Positions 33,727-42,553 are shown, numbered from the stretch's first letter. The stretch: 64,000 nt of DNA from Usitatibacter sp035624355 (GCA_035624355.1 DASPRQ010000024.1:15517-79516), one strand, 5' to 3'. Notes: a model not told the origin generated them from the sequence alone. Made by a program: numbers and translations.

Positions 33727-34829
33727 CCCGCGAGCCCCAGGCGGCCCGCGCGCCGGTAGAGGGCCACGGCGAGCGCGGCGAGCACCAGCGCGAGCGCCGC
33801 CACCTCGGGCCAGAGCGTGAGCGGCGAGACGCCCTTGAGGAAGATGCCCTTCGAGAGCGCCACGAAGTAGCGCGCCGGGAAGGCGAGCGTCACGTACTGG
33901 AGCCAGGCCGGCATGTTCCCGATCGCGTAGATCGCCCCCGACAGCAGGAACGCGGGCAGGAAGGTCGACACCATCACGAGCTGGCTCGCGAGCATCTGGT
34001 TGGCGGCGATGATCGACAGCAGCGCCCCCTGGCACATCACGACGAGCAGGAAGAGGGCCGAGACCGACGAGATCGCGGCGAGCGAGCCCCGCAGCGGCAC
34101 GTCGAAGATCAGCACGGCGGCGGCCACGGCGCCGAGCACGTCGACCATCCCGACGAAGAAATAGGGCAGGAGCTTGCCCGCGAGGAACTCCGCGCGCGTG
34201 AGCGGCGTGGTCCTCAGCATCACGACGTTGCCGAGCTCCATCTCGCGGGCCATGGTGAGCGCGGTCATGAGAGCCCCCACGACCGACATCACGAGCACGA
34301 TCACGCCGGGCACGATCGCGTAGCGGCTCTCGTTGGTCTCGTTGAACCAGGTGCGCGAGTCGACCTCGATCGCGGGCGGGGCCCCGGCGAGGGACATCGC
34401 GTAGGCGTTGACGACCGCGAGGGCGTAGTTGCGCACCAGGCGCCCGGTGTTGGCGTCCGTGCCGTCGAGGATCACCTGGACCTTCGCTTCGCCACGCTGA
34501 CGGGCGCGCGCGTAGTCGCGCGGGATCACGACCGCGGCCCACACCTCGCCCCTCTGGATGGAAGCGGCGAGGCCGTGGCGGTCGCCGTAGCGGGCCACGA
34601 CCTTGAACGCGGGGCTCCCGGCGAACTCCGCAGCGAGCTCGTTGGACGGCGCGTCGGTCGCCTCCTGGAGGATCCCGATCGGCGCGGCCATGATGTCGAG
34701 CCGGATCGCGTAGCCGAAGAGGAACAGCATGATCGTGGGCATCAGGAAGAGGAGCGCGAGGCTGCGCGCGTCGCGCAGCAGGTGGCGCGTCTCCTTCACC
34801 GCCATCGCCCGCACGTTGCGCCACCTCAT
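33723..34829 (-). CDS. ABC-2 type exporter permease (YbhS-like)
   Basis: A 368-residue paralogue of the next permease with the same layout: one TM helix, a periplasmic domain (residues about 45-185) and five TM helices; TMAREMELGNVVMLRTTPLT is the coupling helix region. The pair would form the heterodimeric membrane channel of the exporter. The start ATG at 34829 overlaps the upstream ATPase stop by ATGA. Confidence 0.87.
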   Translation of the reverse strand: MRWRNVRAMAVKETRHLLRDARSLALLFLMPTIMLFLFGYAIRLDIMAAPIGILQEATDAPSNELAAEFAGSPAFKVVARYGDRHGLAASIQRGEVWAAVVIPRDYARARQRGEAKVQVILDGTDANTGRLVRNYALAVVNAYAMSLAGAPPAIEVDSRTWFNETNESRYAIVPGVIVLVMSVVGALMTALTMAREMELGNVVMLRTTPLTRAEFLAGKLLPYFFVGMVDVLGAVAAAVLIFDVPLRGSLAAISSVSALFLLVVMCQGALLSIIAANQMLASQLVMVSTFLPAFLLSGAIYAIGNMPAWLQYVTLAFPARYFVALSKGIFLKGVSPLTLWPEVAALALVLAALAVALYRRAGRLGLAG

Positions 34830-35782
34830 GCCGCGCCTCCCGCCTTCTCGAGAAGGGCGACGAACACGTCCTCGAGCGCCGGACCCGCCGGGGCCACCCG
34901 CTCGAGGGAGATGCCGGAGCGCGCGGCGCCGTCGAGGATGCGCCGCGTCGCCGCGGCCGCGTCCGCGCCCGGCGCGAGCCGCACGCGCAGCCCGCCGGCG
35001 TGGGGAATCGCCTCGACGACCCCGTCGACGCCCTGCACGAGCGGGAGGCAGTCTCCGATGCGCGCCGCGTCGATCTCGAGGATCGGCGTGTCGACGCCGC
35101 GGGCGAGCAGCTCGCGCGGCGAGCTCGTGGCGATGATCGCGCCGGCGTGCATGAGCGCCAGCCGGTCGCAGAACATCGCCTCGTCCATGTAGTGCGTCGT
35201 GACGAGCACGCCCACGCCGCCCTCGGCGAGCTCGTAGACGAGCTCCCAGAACTCGCCGCGCGCGAGGGGATCGATCCCGGAGGTGGGCTCGTCGAGGAAC
35301 AGCACGTCCGGCTCGTGCAGCAGGGCCGCCGCCACCGCGAGGCGCCGCTGGTGGCCGAGGGGAACGGCCGCCGCGCGCGCCTGGGCCGACGCGGCGAGGT
35401 CGAGCCGGTCGAGCGCCCACTCGATGCGCCGGGCGGCACGCGCCCGGTCGAGGCCGTAGAGACCCGCCTGGAGCGCGAGGTTCTCGCGCACCGTGAGATC
35501 GCCGTAGAGCGCGAAGCGCTGCGCGACGTAGCCGATGCGGCCGCGGGCCCGGCGCGCGTGCCGCACCATGTCGACGCCGGCGATGCGGATCTCCCCGCTC
35601 GTGGGCGCGAGCGTGCCGCACAGCATGCGGATCGCCGTGGTCTTGCCCGCGCCGTTCGCGCCCAGCAGGCCGAAGACCTCGCCGTGCCGCACCGAGAGGT
35701 CGATCCCGGCTACGGCGACGAAGTCGCCGAACCGGCGCGTGAGGGCGCGCGCCTCAATGGCGCCGTTCGGGGGTTGCGCCAT
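34826..35782 (-). CDS. ABC exporter ATPase 2 (YbhF C-terminal half-like)
   Basis: A 318-residue ATP-binding subunit. Walker A is GANGAGKTT (about residues 43-51), Walker B VLFLDEPTSGIDP and the H-loop TTHYMDE. The usual LSGGQ signature is replaced by PLGHQRRLAVA, as in the second ATPase domain of YbhF. A C-terminal DUF4162-like extension follows. It overlaps the preceding ATPase gene by 29 bp. Confidence 0.88.
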   Translation of the reverse strand: MAQPPNGAIEARALTRRFGDFVAVAGIDLSVRHGEVFGLLGANGAGKTTAIRMLCGTLAPTSGEIRIAGVDMVRHARRARGRIGYVAQRFALYGDLTVRENLALQAGLYGLDRARAARRIEWALDRLDLAASAQARAAAVPLGHQRRLAVAAALLHEPDVLFLDEPTSGIDPLARGEFWELVYELAEGGVGVLVTTHYMDEAMFCDRLALMHAGAIIATSSPRELLARGVDTPILEIDAARIGDCLPLVQGVDGVVEAIPHAGGLRVRLAPGADAAAATRRILDGAARSGISLERVAPAGPALEDVFVALLEKAGGAA

Positions 35783-36707
35783 CGGGATCGCGCCCGCCGA
35801 GCGCGAGGTCGTGCAGCGCGATGTCGTGCAGCGAAGGCCTGAGGGAGCGCAACGCGAGCCCGGGCGCGAGGCGTGCGAGCGAGGCGCGGAAGGCCGCCTC
35901 CTCGCCCGGGGCCCCGAGCCAGACCTTGAGCGTTTCGCCGACCGGGAACACGAGCTTCACGGCGGCGATCGAGCGAACCTCGCGGCGCAGGGCGCGCGCG
36001 CCCTCGCCCGCCACCTCGAAGAGCGCGCTCTCCACCTCGCGGATCAGCGCGAGCGGCGCGCCGCCGCGCAGGAAGCGCCCGCCCACGAGCATGCCGACGC
36101 GGTCGCAGCGCTCGGCCTCGTCCATGTTCGACGTCGCGTACACGATTCCCACGCCCTCGGCGCGCACCTGGTCGAGCAGCTGCCAGAACGCGCGGCGCGA
36201 GACCGGGTCGACGCCCGTCGTGGGCTCGTCGAGGAACATGACCTTCGGCCGGCTCACGAGCGCGCACGCGAGCGCGAGCTTCTGCATCATGCCGCCCGAG
36301 AGCTGCCCCGCGCGCCGGCCGACGAAAGGGGCGAGCCCCGTGCGCTCGAGGAGGTCGCGGATGAGGGCACGCGCCTCGCCGCGCGCGAGGCCGTGGAGGT
36401 CGGCGAAGAGCTCGAGGTTCTCGCCCACCGACAGGTCCAGGTACTGCCCGAAGCCCTGCGGCATGTAGGCGATGCGCTGGCGAAGGGACGTGTCCGAGGC
36501 GGGCGTGCCCAGCACGAGCACTTCCCCCGCCTTCGGCTCGAGCTGGCCGATGAGCAGGCCGAGCAGCGTGCTCTTGCCCGCCCCGTCGGCGCCGACGACG
36601 CCGAAGACCTCGCCGGCGGCGAGCTCGAGGTCCACGCCGCGCAGGACCTCCGCGCCGCGATACGCGAAGCGCAGGCCCCGCGCGCGGACCACGGCGGCGT
36701 CGCTCAT
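35754..36707 (-). CDS. ABC exporter ATPase 1 (YbhF N-terminal half-like)
   Basis: A 317-residue ATP-binding subunit with Walker A GADGAGKST, a complete signature LSGGMMQKLALA, Walker B VMFLDEPTTGVDP and a regulatory C-terminal extension. It corresponds to the N-terminal domain of E. coli YbhF, which here is a separate gene. Together with ATPase 2 it forms an asymmetric motor with one canonical and one degenerate site. Its ATG overlaps the HlyD-like stop by four bases. Confidence 0.88.
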   Translation of the reverse strand: MSDAAVVRARGLRFAYRGAEVLRGVDLELAAGEVFGVVGADGAGKSTLLGLLIGQLEPKAGEVLVLGTPASDTSLRQRIAYMPQGFGQYLDLSVGENLELFADLHGLARGEARALIRDLLERTGLAPFVGRRAGQLSGGMMQKLALACALVSRPKVMFLDEPTTGVDPVSRRAFWQLLDQVRAEGVGIVYATSNMDEAERCDRVGMLVGGRFLRGGAPLALIREVESALFEVAGEGARALRREVRSIAAVKLVFPVGETLKVWLGAPGEEAAFRASLARLAPGLALRSLRPSLHDIALHDLALGGRDPDGATPERRH

Positions 36708-37741
36708 GGGACCTCGACGAGCCGCACGTCGGCCGGCATGCCGATCTTGAGCTCGCCCGACGAGTTGTCGACGTCGACCTTGGCGCGGTAGACGAGGTCG
36801 ACGCGCAGCGCCCGCGTCTCGACCGTCTTCGGCGTGAACTCCGCCTCGGGAGAGATGAAGCTCAGGCGCCCTTCGAAGACCTTGCCCGGGAGGCCGTCCA
36901 CCTCGACGCGCGCCGCCTGCCCGAGCTTCACGCGCGGCAGGTCCTTCTCGCCGATGTAGACACGCACCCAGGGATGGTCCAGCTCGGCGATGCGGAACAC
37001 CGGCTGCCCGGCGGTCACGTTCTGGCCCCGGTCGGCCAGGCGCACGCTCACGACGCCTCCCACGGGACTCACGAGGCGCGCGTACGCGAGCTGCTGGTCG
37101 GCGGTCGCGGCCGCGGCCTTCGCGGCCCCCAGGTCCGCGCGCGCCCGGTCGATGTCCTCCTTGCGCGGGCCCTCGCGCAGCAGCGACAGGCTCTGGCGCG
37201 CCTGGTCGAGTTTCGCCGCGGCGACGTCCACCTGGGAATTCGCGGTGTCGAGCTGCTCGGGCGGGGCGAAATGGTCGGCGACGAGCTTGGCGGTGCGCTC
37301 GCGCTGCGTGCGCGCGAGGGTGAGGTCGGCCTCGGCCTGCCGCACCGCCGCCTCGGCCGAGCGGATGTCCTGCGGGCGCGAGCCCGCGAGCAGCACCGCG
37401 AGCGCCTTGTCGGCGGAGTCGGCCTGGGCGTGCGCGCGATCGGAAGCGAGCTGCAGGTCGCGCGGGTCGAGCTCGGCGAGGATCTCTCCCGTCTTCACGA
37501 CGCGGCCCTCGTCGGTGTCGAGCCGCGCGATGCGGCCGCCGGCCTGGAACGATACGTCGACTTCCCGCGCGTCGACCGTCCCCGACAGCAGCAGGTCGCC
37601 GGCCCTGCCGCCGTGGCTCCACGGCCACACGCGTTCGCAGCCCCCAGCCGCGAGCGCGACCGCGGCCGCGGCCGCGGCGAGCCCCGCGGCGATCGCGCGA
37701 GCCACGCTCTTCCCCGGCGGATCCTCCTGGTGCGACGGCAT
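36704..37741 (-). CDS. HlyD/YbhG-family periplasmic adaptor
   Basis: A 345-residue membrane-fusion protein. An N-terminal hydrophobic anchor is followed by a possible lipobox (ALAAGGC), a lipoyl-like domain (VSFQAGGRIARLDTDEGRVV), a long alpha-helical hairpin (about residues 95-215, heavy in Ala, Glu, Arg) and a second lipoyl half plus beta-barrel (PVGGVVSVRLADRGQNVTAG). It links the inner-membrane ABC pump to an outer-membrane channel; no channel gene lies in the operon. Confidence 0.87.
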   Translation of the reverse strand: MPSHQEDPPGKSVARAIAAGLAAAAAAVALAAGGCERVWPWSHGGRAGDLLLSGTVDAREVDVSFQAGGRIARLDTDEGRVVKTGEILAELDPRDLQLASDRAHAQADSADKALAVLLAGSRPQDIRSAEAAVRQAEADLTLARTQRERTAKLVADHFAPPEQLDTANSQVDVAAAKLDQARQSLSLLREGPRKEDIDRARADLGAAKAAAATADQQLAYARLVSPVGGVVSVRLADRGQNVTAGQPVFRIAELDHPWVRVYIGEKDLPRVKLGQAARVEVDGLPGKVFEGRLSFISPEAEFTPKTVETRALRVDLVYRAKVDVDNSSGELKIGMPADVRLVEVP

Positions 37742-37743
37742 GG

Positions 37744-38412
37744 TCAACCCGCCGGATATCCGACCGTCTGGGAGAACGTCACGAACAGCCCCGGGGCGAG
37801 GCGCATCGCCGCAGCGAGACGCGCGGCATCGAGCGCGGCGCGGAAGACCGTCGCAAGGCCCTCGGAGGCGCAGAAGAGGTACACGTTCTGGCCGATGAAT
37901 CCGGCGTCCACCGAAGCGTAAAGCCTGCGCTCCTCGGCGGAGACGTCCTTCATGCGCTCGCCGTGCGCGACGTAGACGAGGTCGAGGGGTGCCGCCGCGA
38001 CGAACTCCTGCGTGCCCGTCTGCGCGCGGATGTCGTCGGGAAGCTCGCGCACGAGGACGTGCCTGTGGGGATCGTAGAGCCAGAGCCCGTCGGCCATCGC
38101 CGCGTAGACGTCGATCACCATGATGTGGCGCCAGTAGGGCGCGGTCCGGTCGCCGCTCGGGCGGTTCACGCCGTAGGCCGCCCACAGGAGATCGGACAGG
38201 ACCTGTTCCGGCAGCGGCCGCGGCGAGTATTCGCGCGTCGAGTGCCGCCGCGCGAGCGCTTCCATGAGCGGCATGCCGCCCGTCCTGCGCGGGGAAGGCA
38301 ATTCGCGCGCTTCCTTGCCGGCCGCCTGCGCGAGCGAAGGCATCGCCGCCGTCGCCATTCCTGCGAGCAGCGCGGCACCCGCGCGGCGTCGCGACGGCTT
38401 GGCGGGATTCAC
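37744..38412 (-). CDS. SagB-type nitroreductase family protein
   Basis: A 222-residue FMN-dependent nitroreductase-fold protein. It starts at a GTG that overlaps the stop of the FAD-subunit gene by four bases (GTGA). An Arg-rich then hydrophobic N-terminus (PSRRRAGAALLAGMATA) looks like an export signal, possibly Tat. The core shows MEALARRHSTREYSPRPL (FMN phosphate contact), LSDLLWAAYGVNR, VDAGFIGQNVYLFCASEGL (second FMN site). The substrate is unknown; its position suggests it helps the molybdoenzyme or modifies the exported compound. Confidence 0.8.
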   Translation of the reverse strand: MNPAKPSRRRAGAALLAGMATAAMPSLAQAAGKEARELPSPRRTGGMPLMEALARRHSTREYSPRPLPEQVLSDLLWAAYGVNRPSGDRTAPYWRHIMVIDVYAAMADGLWLYDPHRHVLVRELPDDIRAQTGTQEFVAAAPLDLVYVAHGERMKDVSAEERRLYASVDAGFIGQNVYLFCASEGLATVFRAALDAARLAAAMRLAPGLFVTFSQTVGYPAG

Positions 38413-39440
38413 GCCGGCCCCGCGGCTTCGAGGATCGTCCTGCGCACGAGCGCCTCGAACACGGGCAGCTTGTAGGCGTTGTGCGCGAGCGGCGTGGCGC
38501 CCTCGAGCGCCGCGCGCGCCGCCCGGCGCGCCGCTTCCCCGGTCACCCTCGAGCCCACGAGCGCGGATTGCGCGGCCTTCGCCCGGTGCGGCACGGGCGC
38601 GGCCGAGCCGAGCACGATCGAGGCGCCGCGGCACTCGCCGCCCGCGCCGAGCTCGAGGACCACGGCGGCGTCCGCGATGGGCCAGTCGAAGGACTCGAGC
38701 TCGCCAACCCGCCGATGCGCCGAGCGCAGCCCCGCGCGCGGCGGCGGCAGCACGATCGCGGTGAGGACCTCCCCATCCTCGAGGACGTTCTCCCGCGTGA
38801 CGTCGCGATCGGGCGCCACGAAGAACGACTCGAGCGGCAGGGTGCGCGGGGCCCGGCCCGCGCGCGCGAGCTCGACGCTCGCGCCGAGCGCCACGAGCGC
38901 CGTGGCGGGCGTGGACGGATGCACGATGGCGCAGCCGTGCTGGCCGAAGATCGCGTGATACTCGTTCTCGCCGGCGAAGGCGAAGCAGGTGGAGCCCCCC
39001 TTGCGGGCGCAAGGGTGGAAGCGCGAGCGGAAGTACCAGCAGCGCGGGCGCTGCAGGAGGTTCCCGCCGATCGTGGCGATCCGGCGAAGCTGCGGGCTCG
39101 CGGATTCGCCCGCGGCCTGCGCGAGCGCGCGGTAGCCGGCGCGCACCGCGGGATCCGCGGCGAGGGCGGCGAGCGTCACGTTGGCGCCGATCGCGAGCGC
39201 GCCGTCGGGGCGCCGCGCGATCCCGTCGAGCGACCCGACCGAGCGCAGGCTCACGACGCGCGCGGGCGCGATGAGCTCCTCCTTCACGAGCCCGAGGAGG
39301 TCGGTGCCGCCCGCCTTGAAGACCGCCGCCGGCGCAGGCACCGTTCCGCCGCCCGCGCCCATGGCGGAAGCGACCGTCGCGGTGCGCGCTTCCAGCGCCT
39401 GCTCGAGGCGCACGGGGCTCGTCCACTCGAACCGGTTCAT
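38409..39440 (-). CDS. Molybdenum hydroxylase FAD subunit (PaoB-like)
   Basis: A 343-residue FAD-binding subunit of the xanthine dehydrogenase family. The FAD site has KAGGTDLLGLVKE, RRIATIGGNLLQ and the domain ends with the CO-dehydrogenase flavoprotein C-terminal fold. It carries the extra Cys cluster seen in PaoB (RCWYFRSRFHPCARKGGSTC), which in E. coli PaoB binds an additional [4Fe-4S] centre. It starts six bp after the molybdopterin subunit ends. Confidence 0.87.
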   Translation of the reverse strand: MNRFEWTSPVRLEQALEARTATVASAMGAGGGTVPAPAAVFKAGGTDLLGLVKEELIAPARVVSLRSVGSLDGIARRPDGALAIGANVTLAALAADPAVRAGYRALAQAAGESASPQLRRIATIGGNLLQRPRCWYFRSRFHPCARKGGSTCFAFAGENEYHAIFGQHGCAIVHPSTPATALVALGASVELARAGRAPRTLPLESFFVAPDRDVTRENVLEDGEVLTAIVLPPPRAGLRSAHRRVGELESFDWPIADAAVVLELGAGGECRGASIVLGSAAPVPHRAKAAQSALVGSRVTGEAARRAARAALEGATPLAHNAYKLPVFEALVRRTILEAAGPA

Positions 39441-39446
39441 GGGCGC

Positions 39447-41804
39447 TTAGCTCCCGGCCCCGAGGCGACCCAGCGCGCGCAGCACCGCGGCCGGCGTGAT
39501 CGGCAGCTCGCGCACGCGCACGCCGATCGCGTTGTAGATCGCGTTCGCGATCGCCGGCGCCGTCGGGATCTTCGCGGGCTCGGCGACGCCGTACGCGTCG
39601 GTCGCGCTCGTGCCCTGGTAGTGCTCGAGCAGCACGACGTCGATCGCGGGCACCTCGCGCGCGCGCGCGATCTTGTACTGCTCGAGGTTCGCGTTGAGCA
39701 TGTGCCCCGTGCGGCGATCGAATACGCGCCGCTCGTAGAGCGCGTAGGAGATGCCCATGAGGATCCCGCCGTGGACCTGGCTCTCCACCTGGCGGGGATT
39801 GATCGGGCGGCCGCAGTCGTGCACGGCGACCACGCGCTCGACGCGCACGATGCCCGTCTCGGTGTCCACGGCCACGGCCGCGAACTGCACGCCGCCGAGG
39901 GCTTCCCGGGCCATCGCCATGTCGCCGAAGCGCCGCCCGAATCCGCCGTAGTCCTCGGAGCGCGTCGCGATCGCGCTCACGCGGTCGGACGGCAATCGCG
40001 CCGCCGCCTCCCGGAACGCGATGCCGCGGGAGCCGTCGCGCGTGGCGAGGCGCCCGTCGCGCGCGACGACCTCCTCGGCGGCCACGCCGAGCGTGGGGGC
40101 GACGACCTCGGCGAGCTCGCGCAGCGCGCGGTACGCCGCGTTGCGCGCCGGCGGCGTGATCGAGGCGGTGGTGAGGCTTCCGTACGACGGCGGTCCGGCG
40201 GGAAACTCGGTGTCGCCGATGCGCACCGTCACGTCCTGCGCCCGAAGCCCCAGCTCCTCGGCGACCACCTGCGCGAGCAAGGTGGTGATGCCCGTGCCGA
40301 TGTCCTGCACGCTCGAGCACACCTCCACCGATCCGTCGCGCAGGATCCGCACCTCGCACGAGGAGTTCGTCTGGATGTTCGCCGGCCAGTGCGACTGGGC
40401 CACGCCGATGCCGCGCTTCACCGCTCCGGCGTCGGCGCCGGGCCGGTGCCGCCGCGCCCATCCGATGCGCTCCGCGCCCCGGCGGCGCTCCTCGCGGCGG
40501 ACGGCGCTCACGTCGATCCGGTCGCGCAGCGCGAGCGGATCGAGCGCGAGCCGCTCGGCGAGCTCGTCGATCGCCTGCTCGAGCCCGAAGGCGCCCGGCA
40601 CATTCCCCGGCGCGCGCATCGGGCTGCCCGGGCCGGCGTTGATGAAGACGTCGCTCTGCGCGAGCGACACGTTGGCGCACTCGTACAGCGCCTGGGCGAT
40701 GTTGCCCACGCCCGCGCCGAGCCCGACGCCCGCGGTGCCGCGCTCCTCGACCGCGATGGCCGCCAGCCGCCCGTCGCGCGTGGCGCCGAGGCGCAGGCGC
40801 TGGATCGTCGCGGGGCGATTGCCGCTGTCCAGGTGCTCCTCCTCGCGATCGAGGACGAGGCGCACCGGCGCGCGCGCCGAGCGCGAGAGCGCCACCGCCG
40901 CGAGCACGTAGTTGCCCGCGGACGACTTCGAGCCGAAGCCACCGCCCATCGCCTCGACGATCACGCGCACGCGGCTGCGCGGCAGGCCGAACGCGGCCGC
41001 CACTTCGTTCCTCACGCCCGCCGCGTACTGCGTCGACATGTAGACGGTGAGGCCGTCGGCGCGCCAGTCGGCGACCACGGCGTGGGTCTCCACGCAGCAG
41101 TGGGTCTGGACCTGCGTGCGGTATTCGCCTTCGACCACGACCTCGGCCGCCGCGAGCGCGCGCTCGGCGTCGCCGCGCGTTCCCACGGTCGTGGGGCCGC
41201 GGAGGTTGCCGTGCTGGGGCAGCCCCGCGGCGGTGACGGCCCCTTCGAAGTAGTTCCCGCCGTGCACGGGGCCGGCGTAGACGAGCGGCGCACCGGGCGC
41301 GAGCGCCTCGTCGATGTCGACCACGAACGGAAGCGGCTCGTAGTCCACCTTGACGAGGTCGAGTGCCGCGCGCGCGTCCTCGGGCGTGACCGCGGCCACG
41401 GCCGCCACCGCCTCGCCCGCGTAGAGCACCCGGCGCTGCTTCGCCGCCTGGCCCTCCTCCACCGGGAGCCCGCTCGCGCGCGCGACTTCCTGCACGGCGC
41501 GCACATTGGGATGCCGCGCGGCGGCCGACAGGTCGATCGCGACCACGCGCGCATGCGGATGGGGCGAGCGCAGCAGCCGCGCGTGGAGCAGGCCCGGCAG
41601 GCGCACGTCCACGGTATAGCGCGCCGCGCCCGTCACCTTCGCGCGCGCGTCGGCGCGGGGCACGGGCTTGCCGACGACGGCGAGCTCGGCGTTGGGCGCA
41701 AGCGCCGGCGCCTCGTCGCCCGGGACCTCGCGCTCGACGCGGCCGAGCGCGACCCCGGCGATCCCGGCCGGATAGCTTTGCGTGCGCGCGCCCGGAGCCG
41801 GCAT
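39447..41804 (-). CDS. Molybdenum hydroxylase catalytic subunit (PaoC-like)
   Basis: A 785-residue molybdopterin-binding subunit of the aldehyde/xanthine oxidase family. Blocks for the Mo cofactor are visible: EAMGGGFGSK, GPGSPMRAPGNVPGAFG, QDIGTGITTLLAQV and the C-terminal YGVAEPAKIPTAPAIANAI, which holds the catalytic Glu (GVAEP here, GxGEP in most relatives). With PaoA- and PaoB-like partners it should oxidise an aldehyde or aromatic heterocycle in the periplasm; the substrate is unknown. It begins one base after the stop of the FeS subunit. Confidence 0.88.
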   Translation of the reverse strand: MPAPGARTQSYPAGIAGVALGRVEREVPGDEAPALAPNAELAVVGKPVPRADARAKVTGAARYTVDVRLPGLLHARLLRSPHPHARVVAIDLSAAARHPNVRAVQEVARASGLPVEEGQAAKQRRVLYAGEAVAAVAAVTPEDARAALDLVKVDYEPLPFVVDIDEALAPGAPLVYAGPVHGGNYFEGAVTAAGLPQHGNLRGPTTVGTRGDAERALAAAEVVVEGEYRTQVQTHCCVETHAVVADWRADGLTVYMSTQYAAGVRNEVAAAFGLPRSRVRVIVEAMGGGFGSKSSAGNYVLAAVALSRSARAPVRLVLDREEEHLDSGNRPATIQRLRLGATRDGRLAAIAVEERGTAGVGLGAGVGNIAQALYECANVSLAQSDVFINAGPGSPMRAPGNVPGAFGLEQAIDELAERLALDPLALRDRIDVSAVRREERRRGAERIGWARRHRPGADAGAVKRGIGVAQSHWPANIQTNSSCEVRILRDGSVEVCSSVQDIGTGITTLLAQVVAEELGLRAQDVTVRIGDTEFPAGPPSYGSLTTASITPPARNAAYRALRELAEVVAPTLGVAAEEVVARDGRLATRDGSRGIAFREAAARLPSDRVSAIATRSEDYGGFGRRFGDMAMAREALGGVQFAAVAVDTETGIVRVERVVAVHDCGRPINPRQVESQVHGGILMGISYALYERRVFDRRTGHMLNANLEQYKIARAREVPAIDVVLLEHYQGTSATDAYGVAEPAKIPTAPAIANAIYNAIGVRVRELPITPAAVLRALGRLGAGS

Positions 41805-41805
41805 C

Positions 41806-42456
41806 TCAGCCCTTCCCGGCCACATCGAGCACCGCGGCGATCGCGTGCGGGAGCGTTCCGCAGCGGCACAGGTGCCCGCTCACCGCCCCCCGGACCTCGT
41901 CGGCGCTCGGATGGGGATTGCGCCCGAGGAGCGCCGCGCAGCTCATCACGAGTCCCGGCGTGCAGAAGCCGCACTGCACCGCGTCGTGGTCGATGAACGC
42001 GGCCTGCACCGGATGCAGCTCCTCGCCCTTGCTCAGGCCCTCGATGGTGGTGATCCGGCGCGCTCCCACGTCGATCGCGAGCACCATGCACGAGGCCACG
42101 GGCTCCCCGTCGAGCCACACGGTGCACGCCGAGCAGGCGCCCCGGTCGCAGCCGACCTTGGTGCCGGTGAGGCCGAGGCCGTCGCGCAGGGCTTCGGCGA
42201 GCGTCGCCGAGGGCGCCACCTCCACGACGCAGGGCACGCCGTTCACGTCGAGCGGGATCGGGACCGCGCCCGGCCCCGCGACCGGCGCGACTTCCGGCGC
42301 GCCGGGCGCCGCGGCCGCGGCCGGGGCGGCGAGCGCCGAAAGACCCGTCTCGAGCGCGGTGGCGCTCGCGACCGCGAGGCCGCCGCCCTTCAGGAAATCG
42401 CGGCGCGAGATGCCGGGGGGCCGGGAGGGATCCTTCGAGCGCGGGGGAACGGACAT
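41806..42456 (-). CDS. Molybdenum hydroxylase 2Fe-2S subunit with Tat signal (PaoA-like)
   Basis: A 216-residue iron-sulfur subunit. The twin-arginine signal SRRDFLKGGGLAVASATAL sends the folded complex to the periplasm. The plant-type [2Fe-2S] site is CDRGACSACTVWLDG plus a further Cys; the second cluster site is CGFCTPGLVMSC and CRCG. The ATG at 42456 has GAGG about 8 nt upstream; an ATG at 42492 does not. It is the first gene of a ten-gene operon running to 31590 and is divergent from bufA. Confidence 0.88.
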   Translation of the reverse strand: MSVPPRSKDPSRPPGISRRDFLKGGGLAVASATALETGLSALAAPAAAAAPGAPEVAPVAGPGAVPIPLDVNGVPCVVEVAPSATLAEALRDGLGLTGTKVGCDRGACSACTVWLDGEPVASCMVLAIDVGARRITTIEGLSKGEELHPVQAAFIDHDAVQCGFCTPGLVMSCAALLGRNPHPSADEVRGAVSGHLCRCGTLPHAIAAVLDVAGKG

Positions 42457-42535
42457 CGGCGATCCTCGGGAGGCGGGCACGGCGAAGCGCATCGCGCCCG
42501 CAAGCTTCCAACCTAGACCGCCCCCCGCCGGCGGG

Positions 42536-42553
42536 TGTTGACCGCTGTCAACA
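42536..42553. promoter_or_regulatory. FNR-family-like box in paoA/bufA divergent region
   Basis: TGTTGACCGCTGTCAACA is an 18-bp inverted repeat with 7-bp arms around CGCT. Its core TTGAC-N4-GTCAA (42538-42551) has the spacing of FNR/DNR-family boxes but with C/G at the inner position. It lies about 80 bp from both the paoA-like and bufA starts. A possible ECF-type promoter (GTAAGG near 42566) follows toward bufA. Regulatory role inferred. Confidence 0.4.

Noticed and set aside
38481..41996. Open frame of more than 1100 codons on the plus strand across the molybdoenzyme genes.
   Set aside because: Antisense shadow; His/Arg/Asp-rich, and the minus-strand products are recognisable enzyme subunits.
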